Origin: Gemmatimonadales bacterium
GTDB taxonomy: Bacteria; Gemmatimonadota; Gemmatimonadetes; Gemmatimonadales; GWC2-71-9
Direction of reading: 5' to 3'
Length of the DNA stretch: 7,225 nucleotides
NCBI GenBank assembly: GCA_013003805.1
Contig: JABDII010000337.1
Location: 1 to 7,225 of the forward strand
The notes under the pieces: generated by a model
Databases searched by the model: none
What the model was told of the DNA's origin: nothing
The model's input: the letters and a program-made list of their open reading frames with translations, nothing else
Made by a program: the position numbers and the translations under genes
Shown here: positions 1-6,769 of the stretch, piece by piece
How the letters are laid out: every line of letters starts with the position of its first letter
Position numbering within the stretch: the first letter of the stretch is position 1

Positions 1-1
1 G

Positions 2-400
2 CTAGGCCTCGAGCGACTGACGCCGCTCCGCCACGGCATCCTGGCACACCACCCGGAGGTCGGGGCGCTGGTTCTCCTCGCTGCTGGACTCTACCAATTC
101 ACCCCGCTCAAGGCCGCCTGCCTCACGCACTGCCGGAGCCCTCTGGGGTACTACCTCTCTTCCTGGCGAAACGGGCCGCTCGGCGCGTACCGGATGGGAT
201 TCCATCACGGGCTCTTCTGCCTCGGCTGTTGTTGGGCCCTGATGGGCCTGGCTTTCATCCTCGGCATCATGAACCTGCTGTGGATGGTGGCGCTGACGGT
301 GGTCATTTGTATCGAGCAAATCGCCCCCCATGGCAAGTTCTGGAGCAGAGCCTTCGGCATGATGTTTATCGTGTGGGGATCGACGATCTTGATGAGGTAG
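2..400 (+). CDS. DUF2182 family predicted metal-binding membrane protein, C-terminal part
   Basis: The open frame runs in from the left edge with no start in the window and gives the last 132 residues before a TAG stop. It matches the DUF2182 pattern: a YQFTPLK segment at residues 31-37, then CLTHC (C40, H43, C44), RSPLGYYL, WRNGPLGAYRMGFHHG (55-70) and LFCLGCCWALM (71-81), with C73, C76 and C77. Clustered Cys and His residues are why the family is described as a predicted metal-binding integral membrane protein. Hydrophobic helices are visible at about 21-34, 71-89, 91-105 and 117-131. The biochemical role of the family is not established and I assign none. The N-terminal half lies outside the window. 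A later in-frame ATG at 194 would cut the conserved motif, so it is not a credible start. The next gene starts 71 nt downstream on the same strand, so co-transcription is possible. Confidence 0.85.
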   Translation, partial: LGLERLTPLRHGILAHHPEVGALVLLAAGLYQFTPLKAACLTHCRSPLGYYLSSWRNGPLGAYRMGFHHGLFCLGCCWALMGLAFILGIMNLLWMVALTVVICIEQIAPHGKFWSRAFGMMFIVWGSTILMR

Positions 401-435
401 GGAATGAGGAGTGAAGAGTAAGGAGTAAGGAGTGA
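401..435 (+). repeat. Heptamer tandem array, five units, consensus GGAGTRA
   Basis: Immediately after the DUF2182 stop codon the sequence reads as five consecutive 7-nt units: GGAATGA (401-407), GGAGTGA (408-414), AGAGTAA (415-421), GGAGTAA (422-428) and GGAGTGA (429-435). The units differ by one or two transitions, as expected of slipped-strand expansion followed by drift. The array creates two copies of TAAGGAGT (419-426 and 426-433). The same octamer recurs at 457-464, where it is the ribosome binding site of the downstream gene. Function is unknown. It may be neutral, or it may provide extra anti-Shine-Dalgarno contacts. Confidence 0.75.
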
Positions 436-457
436 CGAGCAGGATGTTCAGCTTACT

Positions 458-463
458 AAGGAG
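458..463 (+). promoter_or_regulatory. Shine-Dalgarno AAGGAG for the DUF885 gene
   Basis: AAGGAG sits 8 nt before the ATG at 472, which is optimal spacing. It fixes that ATG as the start in preference to internal alternatives and agrees with the signal peptide that follows. Confidence 0.85.
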
Positions 464-471
464 TCTCCGGC

Positions 472-2235
472 ATGAGGTATTCCCGTGTCCTTCTGGTCAT
501 CAGCTTCGGTCTTGCCGTCGCTTCGGTGTGGCCTGCCTCGAGTACGGCCCAGGAGCAGGCGGCGGAGCTTCACGCGCTGTTCGATGAGGCCTGGGAGTTT
601 GAGCTCCAAGAGAATCCTCTGTTTGCCACCTCTGTCGGTGAACGCCGCTACGATGATCGTCTGCCTTCCGTTCGTGCTCAGGACCAGGCACGGCGGGCGG
701 GGTATCGGAGAGGCGTGCTCGAGCGATTGAAGCAGATCGATCGCTCGGCGCTGGGGGATGTCGACCGGGTGAGTCACGACATGTTCGAACGCCAGTTGCT
801 GGATCGCCTGTCGGAGTTCGAGTTCAAGACCTACGAGATGCCCATCAACGCGGACTGGGGTTTCCACATCGGATTCGCGCGGCTGCCTGATGACATGACG
901 CTTGGGTCGGTACGAGACTACGAGAACTACCTCGACCGGCTCCGGGCGTTTCCGGATTACGTGAACCAGCAGGTCCGGGTCATGCGTTCGGGTCTCGAAC
1001 GAGGGTTCAGCGTACCGCAGGTAACCCTCGAGGGGTACGAAGAGACCATCGCCGCTCATGTGGTCGGCGATCCCGAGAGCAGCGTGTTTTACGCGCCGTT
1101 CGCGTCATTTCCAAGCACGATTCCGGGCACGGAACACAACCGCCTTCGGGCCGCAGCCCGCGTTGCCATCATGGAGAGCGTCGTGCCCGCGTATCGGGCT
1201 TTCCACGACTTCATGACCGGGGACTACATCCCCAACGCCCGGACTACGATCGGCGCCTCCGAGCTGCCGGACGGGCGGGAATACTACGCCTATCTGATCA
1301 AGCACTTCACCACGCTCGACCTGACGGCGGAACAAATTCACGAGATCGGGCTCGAGGAGGTGGGGCGCATCCGCTCCGAGATGATGGACATCATCGAAGA
1401 AGTCGGGTTCTCCGGCGACTTCGCCGCCTTTCTCGAGTTCCTCCGAACCGACCCTCGATTCTACGCGGAGACGCCGGACGAGTTGTTGAAGGAGGCGACC
1501 TATCTCGCGAAGCAGATGGACGGGAAGCTACCCTCGCTCTTCAAGACCATGCCCAGGCTTCCCTATGGAGTGGCCCCAGTGCCAGAGGAGCTGGCTCCCA
1601 AGTTTACCGCGGGCCGGTACATCGACTCACCCGTCGGCAGCACCCAGCCAGGCTATTACTGGGTCAACACCTACCGCCTGGCGAGCCGCCCGCTCTACAC
1701 CCTCCCGGCACTCACCCTCCACGAGGCGGTGCCCGGGCATCACCTGCAGACCGCGTTGGCGCGCGAACAGGAAGGCTTGCCCGCCTTTCGGCGGCATGCC
1801 TACATCAATGCGTTCGGCGAAGGCTGGGGTCTCTATTCCGAGTGGCTGGGAATCGAGGCGGGGATGTACCCCGATCCCTACAGTCGCTTTGGGCGGTTGA
1901 CCTATGAGATGTGGCGCGCCTGCCGCCTAGTGGTAGACACCGGGATACACGCGATGGGCTGGAGCCGAGACCAGGTCATGGAGTATATGGCTGCGAACAC
2001 CGCGCTCTCGCTTCACGAGGTCCGGACCGAGACCGACCGCTATATCTCGTGGCCGGGCCAAGCACTCTCCTATAAGATGGGTGAGCTCACCATTCGGCAA
2101 TTGAGAGATCTCGCCGAAACAGAGCTGGGCGAGCGGTTCGACGTGCGCGAGTTTCACGACGTGGTGCTGCTCAACGGTACCGTTCCGCTGACGGTGCTGG
2201 CGGAGCAAGTGAAGCGGTGGATCAATAGTCCGTAA
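472..2235 (+). CDS. DUF885 family secreted metallopeptidase-like protein
   Basis: This 587-residue protein has an N-terminal Sec signal: R2 and R5, a hydrophobic core at about 6-22, and likely cleavage after STA (24-26), so it should act in the periplasm or outside the cell. The family signature is present: HEAVPGHHLQ at 417-426, with H417, E418 and H423/H424 as probable zinc ligands and catalytic base. A second conserved block follows, GEGWGLYSEW at 449-458, where E450 (or E457) is the likely remaining ligand. The order HExxPGHH then EGWxLYxE about 33 residues later is characteristic of DUF885 proteins, which are placed near gluzincin-type metallopeptidases. The C-terminal part carries the usual Y-(I)-WPGQALSYKMG block (about 523-537). 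Length is typical for the family and no frameshift is seen. Substrate cannot be read from sequence; peptide hydrolysis is an inference from the fold. It may be co-transcribed with the upstream DUF2182 gene, but no shared function is evident. Confidence 0.9.
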   Translation: MRYSRVLLVISFGLAVASVWPASSTAQEQAAELHALFDEAWEFELQENPLFATSVGERRYDDRLPSVRAQDQARRAGYRRGVLERLKQIDRSALGDVDRVSHDMFERQLLDRLSEFEFKTYEMPINADWGFHIGFARLPDDMTLGSVRDYENYLDRLRAFPDYVNQQVRVMRSGLERGFSVPQVTLEGYEETIAAHVVGDPESSVFYAPFASFPSTIPGTEHNRLRAAARVAIMESVVPAYRAFHDFMTGDYIPNARTTIGASELPDGREYYAYLIKHFTTLDLTAEQIHEIGLEEVGRIRSEMMDIIEEVGFSGDFAAFLEFLRTDPRFYAETPDELLKEATYLAKQMDGKLPSLFKTMPRLPYGVAPVPEELAPKFTAGRYIDSPVGSTQPGYYWVNTYRLASRPLYTLPALTLHEAVPGHHLQTALAREQEGLPAFRRHAYINAFGEGWGLYSEWLGIEAGMYPDPYSRFGRLTYEMWRACRLVVDTGIHAMGWSRDQVMEYMAANTALSLHEVRTETDRYISWPGQALSYKMGELTIRQLRDLAETELGERFDVREFHDVVLLNGTVPLTVLAEQVKRWINSP

Positions 2236-2240
2236 GGCGA

Positions 2241-2279
2241 CGAGAGGGTGTGGGAGAGTAGGAGTGTAGGGGAACAGGC
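2241..2279. repeat. Degenerate purine-rich array with period near 8, in the convergent gap
   Basis: Just past the DUF885 stop the + strand reads GTGTGGGA (2248-2255), GAGTAGGA (2256-2263) and GTGTAGGG (2264-2271), flanked by weaker units (ACGAGAGG before, GAACAGGC after). It shares the GGAGT/GAGTA core and the position after a stop codon with the array at 401-435, but has a different period. Read on the minus strand it is a C-rich, nearly G-free stretch downstream of the DUF2339 gene, a composition that favours Rho loading. No T-tailed hairpin is visible in this gap, so Rho-dependent termination of the minus transcript here is a reasonable but untested idea. Confidence 0.5.
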
Positions 2280-2310
2280 TGAAACGAGTTGGCAACCGGA
2301 TTGCACTTTC

Positions 2311-4071
2311 CTACCTGCCGCCTTCCCGCCCGCCCGCCTGGGGTGAGCCGTTCTCCTCCCCTCGGTTCCATCCGCTCCGAAAGTAGTAGCCCAGCGCCAG
2401 GAACACTGCGCCGAAACTCAAGAACAAGAGAATACGCCAGATCGGCTCGACCTGGCTCAGGTCGAACAGCACCAGCTTGCCCGCGGTCGCGAACAGGGTC
2501 GCGAGGCCGACGGTGCGAGCCTTCGGCATGAAAAACAGGAGTCCCAGGCTGTAGACGCCCCACGCACCGGTCACGATGCCGTCGCCGACGGGGAGCACAC
2601 TCAGCTCGCGCCAGAGCCAGGCCAGGATGGCGAGGTGCGCTGCGACCCAATACACCGGCGCTATACGTCGATTGATCCATCGTGTGGCCAAGAGAAGCGC
2701 GGCGATCACGCCCGCGTCGGCCAGCGCCCGCCAGTTCTGGATTGCCGTTTCCGGTGGCGGCTCCGCGGTAAGGCGCTGGGCCAGCCAGAGGGCAACCAAT
2801 CCGAACAGGAGATGCCCGGCCGTGCCGACGGACCGCTCGCCGAGCCGTTTCGCCAACAGGTGCAGTGCCAGCGCCTCGACCGCAAAGAGAACGATTTCGG
2901 CGTGACCCCGGAACAAGAGCGAGATTCCGAGCGCGGTCAACACTGCCCCGGTAATGATGTGTGCCGGCCGGAGTGCCGGGACTCCGTCGGGTCGGCTCAG
3001 GTACCATGCGACGAGCCCGTATAAGCCAGCACCAACCAAGGCAATCACACCCCATACCGTGTCGTCGGTCGGCCGCCAGGCGACATGGGAGGCATACAGG
3101 GTGGCGACCGCGGTCGCGATCAGAAGAACTGCGAGCTGGTTGTGCCGCACCCCCACTTCACGGGGTTCCAGTACCCAGGATTTCGGATACGACCACTTGC
3201 TCGGCTCGCGGCGGGCAAGCACCTCGCGACCGACCGGCACGACCCAGAACAACAGCCAGACCACCATCACGCCGCTCTGAAGGGCCACCCGGTTGGCCCC
3301 GGGATCCTCCCCGAACGCCAGCACGAGCACCAACCAGCCGCCCAATGCGGTCACCCAGAGCAGTGACTGCCACCCTTTGAAGAGATAGATCGCGCTCGTT
3401 CCCACGAGGAGGATGGAGGTATACGCGATGAGAGCCGGCACCGACCCGGCCTCGGTGTAGAGCAAGAACGGTGTACCGAGTCCGCCGACCGCAGCCAGCA
3501 CCGCGAGTACGGACTCGTCCTGACGCACGCTCGCCCAGAACAGAAACACCGTGACCAGGACCATGAAGGCGAATGCGACGGGATGACTGACGAGTTGGAA
3601 GAGTTGGAAGGCGGCGAACCCGGTGATGTACCACGTAGCCGCCGCCCCTCCGAGCACGATCTGGCTGAACCAGCGCTGCGCGGTGTGGACCCGAAAACCG
3701 ATCGTCGCGAGGACCGCCCCGAGGGCGAGGCCGAAGACGACTCTGATCTCCGGGGTGAGCCAGCCCTGGTCGACGGCGTACTTGAAGAGAAAGGCCACCC
3801 CGAACAACAGGAGGCCGATCCCAACGCGACTGATCCAGTACTGCGGTCCGCGGGACAGGAGGGTCGTGAACGGACCGGGAATCGAGGGTTGGAGCCTGCG
3901 AGGCCTTAGCGGCTTTGTGGTGATGGGGCGAACATCCGCCAAATCGCCCGACACCTTGTCGCGCCGGGCAATGGCTTCGATCAGACCCGTGAGTGTGTTC
4001 TGGAGATTCTCAACCGCGGCTTCCAGAGTCTCGAGCCGCTCTTCGATCGGACGCCCGTTGGGCTTTGGCAT
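2311..4071 (-). CDS. DUF2339 family multi-pass membrane protein
   Basis: This 586-residue protein starts from the ATG at 4071, MPKPNGRPIEERLE. The first part is a cytosolic coiled coil (about 9-36, IEERLETLEAAVENLQ and following heptads), then a proline/arginine-rich linker (about 48-75). From residue 79 a long membrane domain begins with the DUF2339 hallmark WISRVGIGLLLFGVAFLFKY and GWLTPEIRVVFG (79-114). I count about 18 hydrophobic segments to the C-terminus, which ends in the family's usual KLVLFDL...IWRILLFLSFGAVFLALGYYFR block and a short hydrophilic tail. Function of the family is not established; no catalytic motif is evident. Upstream in-frame starts (GTG at 4128, ATG at 4098) would add residues unlike the family N-terminus, and none of the three has a Shine-Dalgarno. 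The ATG at 4071 instead has a promoter placed for a leaderless mRNA. The gene is convergent with DUF885 and divergent from the amidase gene. Confidence 0.87.
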   Translation of the reverse strand: MPKPNGRPIEERLETLEAAVENLQNTLTGLIEAIARRDKVSGDLADVRPITTKPLRPRRLQPSIPGPFTTLLSRGPQYWISRVGIGLLLFGVAFLFKYAVDQGWLTPEIRVVFGLALGAVLATIGFRVHTAQRWFSQIVLGGAAATWYITGFAAFQLFQLVSHPVAFAFMVLVTVFLFWASVRQDESVLAVLAAVGGLGTPFLLYTEAGSVPALIAYTSILLVGTSAIYLFKGWQSLLWVTALGGWLVLVLAFGEDPGANRVALQSGVMVVWLLFWVVPVGREVLARREPSKWSYPKSWVLEPREVGVRHNQLAVLLIATAVATLYASHVAWRPTDDTVWGVIALVGAGLYGLVAWYLSRPDGVPALRPAHIITGAVLTALGISLLFRGHAEIVLFAVEALALHLLAKRLGERSVGTAGHLLFGLVALWLAQRLTAEPPPETAIQNWRALADAGVIAALLLATRWINRRIAPVYWVAAHLAILAWLWRELSVLPVGDGIVTGAWGVYSLGLLFFMPKARTVGLATLFATAGKLVLFDLSQVEPIWRILLFLSFGAVFLALGYYFRSGWNRGEENGSPQAGGREGGR

Positions 4072-4077
4072 AGCGCA

Positions 4078-4106
4078 AAGATAGGGATGTCGCGTCATGC
4101 CAGCAA
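4078..4106 (-). promoter_or_regulatory. Candidate promoter for a leaderless DUF2339 transcript
   Basis: On the minus strand TTGCTG (4101-4106) is followed after exactly 17 nt by TATCTT (4078-4083). The -10 hexamer ends 7 nt before the A of the ATG at 4071, so the expected transcription start coincides with the start codon. TATCTT fits the TANNNT pattern found ahead of leaderless genes, and no Shine-Dalgarno sequence precedes this ATG. The -35 match is weak (TTG only), so confidence is moderate. Confidence 0.4.
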
Positions 4107-4186
4107 AGGAACAACCGGAACACCTCACGGCGGTAACTAGCGCACTTCGCTTCAGGACTCTATCCTAGCAAGTCACCCCTCCGCGT

Positions 4187-4198
4187 GTTGCCGGCAAC
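4187..4198. promoter_or_regulatory. Perfect 12-bp palindrome GTTGCCGGCAAC, possible operator
   Basis: The sequence equals its own reverse complement and lies in the divergent intergenic region, about 50 nt before the amidase ATG. A dimeric regulator site is possible. About one or two such 12-mers are expected by chance in a window this size, so the placement is the only argument for function. Confidence 0.25.
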
Positions 4199-4233
4199 TG
4201 GACGCACCTCGTTCCATCCTGTCGACCCAGCCC

Positions 4234-4237
4234 GAGG
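4234..4237 (+). promoter_or_regulatory. Weak Shine-Dalgarno GAGG deciding the amidase start
   Basis: GAGG stands 10 nt before the ATG at 4248. An in-frame ATG at 4185 would add 21 residues ahead of the Tat signal and lacks a comparable site, so 4248 is the preferred start. Confidence 0.5.
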
Positions 4238-4247
4238 TTCATCGATT

Positions 4248-5909
4248 ATGTCCACGACCCCAGATGTCTTGACCCACCGCCATGGCCAGGTCTCGCGCCG
4301 TGACTTCCTCGAGACGAGCATCGCGGCCTCGGCGTGTTTTGCTGTGCCCCAGCTACTCCGGCGCGGCTCCCCGTGGCCAATGACCTCATCAGCCGCCGTC
4401 GAGCTGGAAGAAGCGACCATTGCCATGCTCCAGGAGGGCATGCAAACCGGGGAGTACACCTCGGAGCGACTTTGTCAGCTGTACCTCACTCGGATCAACG
4501 AGCTCGACCGGCATGGTCCCGCTCTCCGGTCCGTGATCGAGGTCAATCCCGAGGCGATACGGATCGCACGTGGTCTCGATGCCGAGCGGAAAGCCGGGCG
4601 GATCCGGGGACCCATGCACGGCATCCCCGTGCTCATCAAGGACAACCTCGCCACCGCCGACCGGATGGAGACCACCGCCGGATCGCTCGCAATGGTGGGC
4701 GCCAAACCACTCCGCGACTCCTTCGTGGCAGCGCGGCTTCGCCAATCGGGTGCCGTGATCCTGGGCAAGACCAACCTGAGCGAATGGGCCAATTTCCGCT
4801 CGACCAACTCGGTGAGTGGCTGGAGCGGCCGCGGCGGCCTCTGCCTGAGCCCCTACGCGCTCGACCGCAACCCTTGCGGCTCGAGTTCGGGAACGGGTGC
4901 CGCGATTGCGGCGAGCTTCGCGACGGTCGGCGTGGGCACGGAAACGGACGGGTCGGTTGTCTGTCCCTCCGGCGCCAATTCGTTGGTGGGTATCAAGCCC
5001 ACCCTCGGGCTGGTGAGTCGCTCGGGCATCATCCCCATCGCGCACAGTCAGGACACGGCCGGCCCCATGGCGCGTACGGTAACCGACGCCGCCATTCTGC
5101 TCGGCGCGATGGCGGGCGCCGACGCACGCGACGCACTCACCGTGTCGAATGAAGGGAAGGGAAGCAGCGACTACACCCAGTTCCTCGACCCAGGCGGCCT
5201 CAAGGGCGCGCGCATCGGTGTGGCTCGTAAGCGATTCTTCGGCTACAGCGACTCGGCGGATCGGTTGGTGAATGATGCTATCGAGGTCATGCGCGGCCTC
5301 GGCGCCGAGATCGTGGACCCGGCCGATATCCCGCGCGTCGGCGACTACGACGATGCCGAGTTCACGGTGCTGCTCTACGAATTCAAGGCCGACCTGAATG
5401 CCTACCTGGCTGACCTCGGCCCGAATGCGCCCGTGCGGACGCTCGCCGATTTGATCGCCTACAATGAGGCCAACCGAGAACGGGAGATGCCATACTTCGG
5501 GCAGGAGATCTTCTTAATGGCAGAGGAGAAAGGCCCGCTCACCGACGATGCCTACGTCGAGGCCTTGGCCCGGTGCCGTCGGCTCTCGCGTACCGAAGGA
5601 CTCGACGCCGTGATGGCCGAACATCGGTTAGATGCCATCGTGGCTCCTACTGGGAGCCCCGCATGGACCACCGACCTGGTGAATGGCGATCACTTCCTTG
5701 GTGCGAGCTCATCCCCGGCGGCCGTCTCGGGCTATCCCAACATGACGGTGCCCGTGGGGCACGTCTTCGGCTTGCCGGTTGGGATGAGCATGATGGGGAA
5801 ACCGTTCGATGAGCCGACCCTGATCAAACTGGCCTACGCGTACGAGCAGGCGTCGCAGCTACGTAGGCCACCGGAGTTCTTACCCACAGCCAATCTCACT
5901 CGGCCCTGA
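4248..5909 (+). CDS. Tat-exported amidase-signature family enzyme
   Basis: The protein has 553 residues from the ATG at 4248. The N-terminus carries a twin-arginine signal, SRRDFL (16-21, R17 and R18), followed by a mildly hydrophobic stretch to about 37. Cleavage near SSA (47-49) is possible; C30 in a weak lipobox-like ASAC is an alternative that would make it a lipoprotein. The amidase core shows the full Ser-cisSer-Lys triad: K131 in VLIKDNL, S212 in the CGSSSGTGAA loop, and nucleophile S236 in TETDGSVVCPS, followed by LVGIKPTLGLVSRSGIIP and the QDTAGPMARTVTDAA block. The 24-residue spacing between the two serines equals that of fatty acid amide hydrolase (S217, S241). The family hydrolyses C-N amide bonds. 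A GatA role is unlikely, given the export signal and no gatB or gatC nearby. The physiological substrate is unknown. The gene is monocistronic as seen: divergent on the left, convergent on the right. Confidence 0.92.
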   Translation: MSTTPDVLTHRHGQVSRRDFLETSIAASACFAVPQLLRRGSPWPMTSSAAVELEEATIAMLQEGMQTGEYTSERLCQLYLTRINELDRHGPALRSVIEVNPEAIRIARGLDAERKAGRIRGPMHGIPVLIKDNLATADRMETTAGSLAMVGAKPLRDSFVAARLRQSGAVILGKTNLSEWANFRSTNSVSGWSGRGGLCLSPYALDRNPCGSSSGTGAAIAASFATVGVGTETDGSVVCPSGANSLVGIKPTLGLVSRSGIIPIAHSQDTAGPMARTVTDAAILLGAMAGADARDALTVSNEGKGSSDYTQFLDPGGLKGARIGVARKRFFGYSDSADRLVNDAIEVMRGLGAEIVDPADIPRVGDYDDAEFTVLLYEFKADLNAYLADLGPNAPVRTLADLIAYNEANREREMPYFGQEIFLMAEEKGPLTDDAYVEALARCRRLSRTEGLDAVMAEHRLDAIVAPTGSPAWTTDLVNGDHFLGASSSPAAVSGYPNMTVPVGHVFGLPVGMSMMGKPFDEPTLIKLAYAYEQASQLRRPPEFLPTANLTRP

Positions 5910-5923
5910 CGGCGACGGTCTGA

Positions 5924-5951
5924 CGGTTGGGCGGTTCGACCCGCCCAACCG
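5924..5951. terminator. Bidirectional hairpin between convergent genes
   Basis: CGGTTGGGCGG (5924-5934) pairs perfectly with CCGCCCAACCG (5941-5951), giving an 11-bp GC-rich stem with a 6-nt loop. It lies 15 nt after the amidase stop and 30 nt from the stop of the opposing lipoprotein gene. Neither strand has a T-run after the stem, so it is not a canonical intrinsic terminator. It may block 3' exonucleases or end transcription in both directions, as is common in high-GC bacteria. Confidence 0.7.
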
Positions 5952-5980
5952 CCCGTCCGCCACACAGCGAGTGCCTGCCC

Positions 5981-6763
5981 TCAGTCCACGCGCTGAATCG
6001 TGACCCTTGCCACCGGCTCCGACCATCCATGCTGCGCGGGGTCGAGGTCCGCGCCGCCTTGAATTCCTGCGTGCGGGGCGATCACGTCAGATGTTGGCGT
6101 GCGCGCCCCCCCGCCGGCGGGCCCGCTCACCGGACCGATCCCGAAGCATGGCGGTACGATGCTCCCGCTCGCTTCATCGTTCATCTCGGTGCCGGCGTCA
6201 TAGGCTGCCGTATAGTAGGTCGCGGGACTGAACCCACCTGGTAACTTGATGCCGTCGAGTCCGGTGAATCCGTCGTTCGTGCAGATGAGCATCACGGCGA
6301 ACGAAAACCGGTTTGCGTTGGCGCGGGCCGTGATCTGGAAGGTGAGGCTATTCGGGCCCGGCCCTCCGACGCGATGGATCGGGGCGCCAATGGACTGGAC
6401 GTCGAAGATGCCGGGCTGCCCCGTGACCGCTCCCACGGCCGTCGATGGATCGCCATTCTCCGCGATGAGCCGGATCCCTTCCGAGGCCGCGCTTCCCACT
6501 GAGAGCAGGCTCTGCTGCTTGGTGTGGGTCACGAACACGCCGGGCGACATTGGTTGCCCCGTCGTGAGGTTGGTGACCGTAATCTCGTACGTGTGCGTGG
6601 CCGCGTCGTTGGCGCTGGATGCGCCGAGCTCGGGCTCGGACGTTACGGCGATGCCTTGAGCGGCTGTGGGATCGGCGATCCCGGGGTCTTCCATGCAGGC
6701 GGCGGTGAAGAGCGCGCCCACTGCGACGAGAACGGCCGAGGTCGGCCGCAACTGCAAATCCAT
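5981..6763 (-). CDS. Spondin-domain lipoprotein
   Basis: This 260-residue protein starts at the ATG at 6763, fixed by an AAGGAGG six nt upstream. The N-terminus is a lipoprotein signal: R6, a hydrophobic core 9-19, then FTAAC with C23 as the acylated cysteine. M24-E25 follow, with no Asp at +2, which suits outer membrane sorting. Residues about 57-258 match the Spondin_N domain known from F-spondin and found in bacterial secreted proteins: TYEITVTNLTTGQPMSP (58-74), IRLIAENGDPS (97-107), TNDGFTGLDG (162-171), YYTAAYDAGTEMNDE (183-197), and the closing DLDPAQHGWSEPVARVTI block (239-256). C161 and C206 are the only cysteines after the lipobox and could form a disulfide. The bacterial role is not known; adhesion or matrix binding is only an analogy to the animal protein. 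It lies 96 nt downstream of the histidine kinase on the same strand, so it may share its transcript or have its own promoter. Confidence 0.88.
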   Translation of the reverse strand: MDLQLRPTSAVLVAVGALFTAACMEDPGIADPTAAQGIAVTSEPELGASSANDAATHTYEITVTNLTTGQPMSPGVFVTHTKQQSLLSVGSAASEGIRLIAENGDPSTAVGAVTGQPGIFDVQSIGAPIHRVGGPGPNSLTFQITARANANRFSFAVMLICTNDGFTGLDGIKLPGGFSPATYYTAAYDAGTEMNDEASGSIVPPCFGIGPVSGPAGGGARTPTSDVIAPHAGIQGGADLDPAQHGWSEPVARVTIQRVD

Positions 6764-6769
6764 GACGAG

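Noticed and set aside
448..1059. 203-residue open frame on the minus strand
   Set aside because: It lies entirely antisense to the well-supported DUF885 gene, has no recognisable motif or ribosome binding site, and long antisense frames are expected in GC-rich coding DNA.
2288..2296. Small inverted repeat GTTGGCAAC in the DUF885/DUF2339 gap as a terminator
   Set aside because: It has 4-bp arms around one base, so it cannot form a stable RNA hairpin, and no T-run follows it.
2222..3055. 277-residue open frame on the minus strand
   Set aside because: It overlaps the DUF2339 gene in another frame of the same strand, is very rich in Arg, Gly and Pro, and reads through the tandem array, all typical of a shadow frame.
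4389..5045. 218-residue open frame antisense to the amidase
   Set aside because: It covers the catalytic core of the amidase gene, where the + strand shows the full conserved triad. Its composition is Arg/His/Gly-rich with no domain signal.
472..5909. DUF885 peptidase and Tat amidase as one peptide-degradation operon or system
   Set aside because: A gene on the opposite strand separates them and each has its own intergenic region, so the sequence does not support co-regulation. Both families are common scattered genes in environmental bacteria.
5927..6244. 105-residue + strand frame over the hairpin and antisense to the spondin gene
   Set aside because: It starts inside the terminator-like hairpin, has no ribosome binding site, and opposes a gene with clear domain and lipobox evidence.
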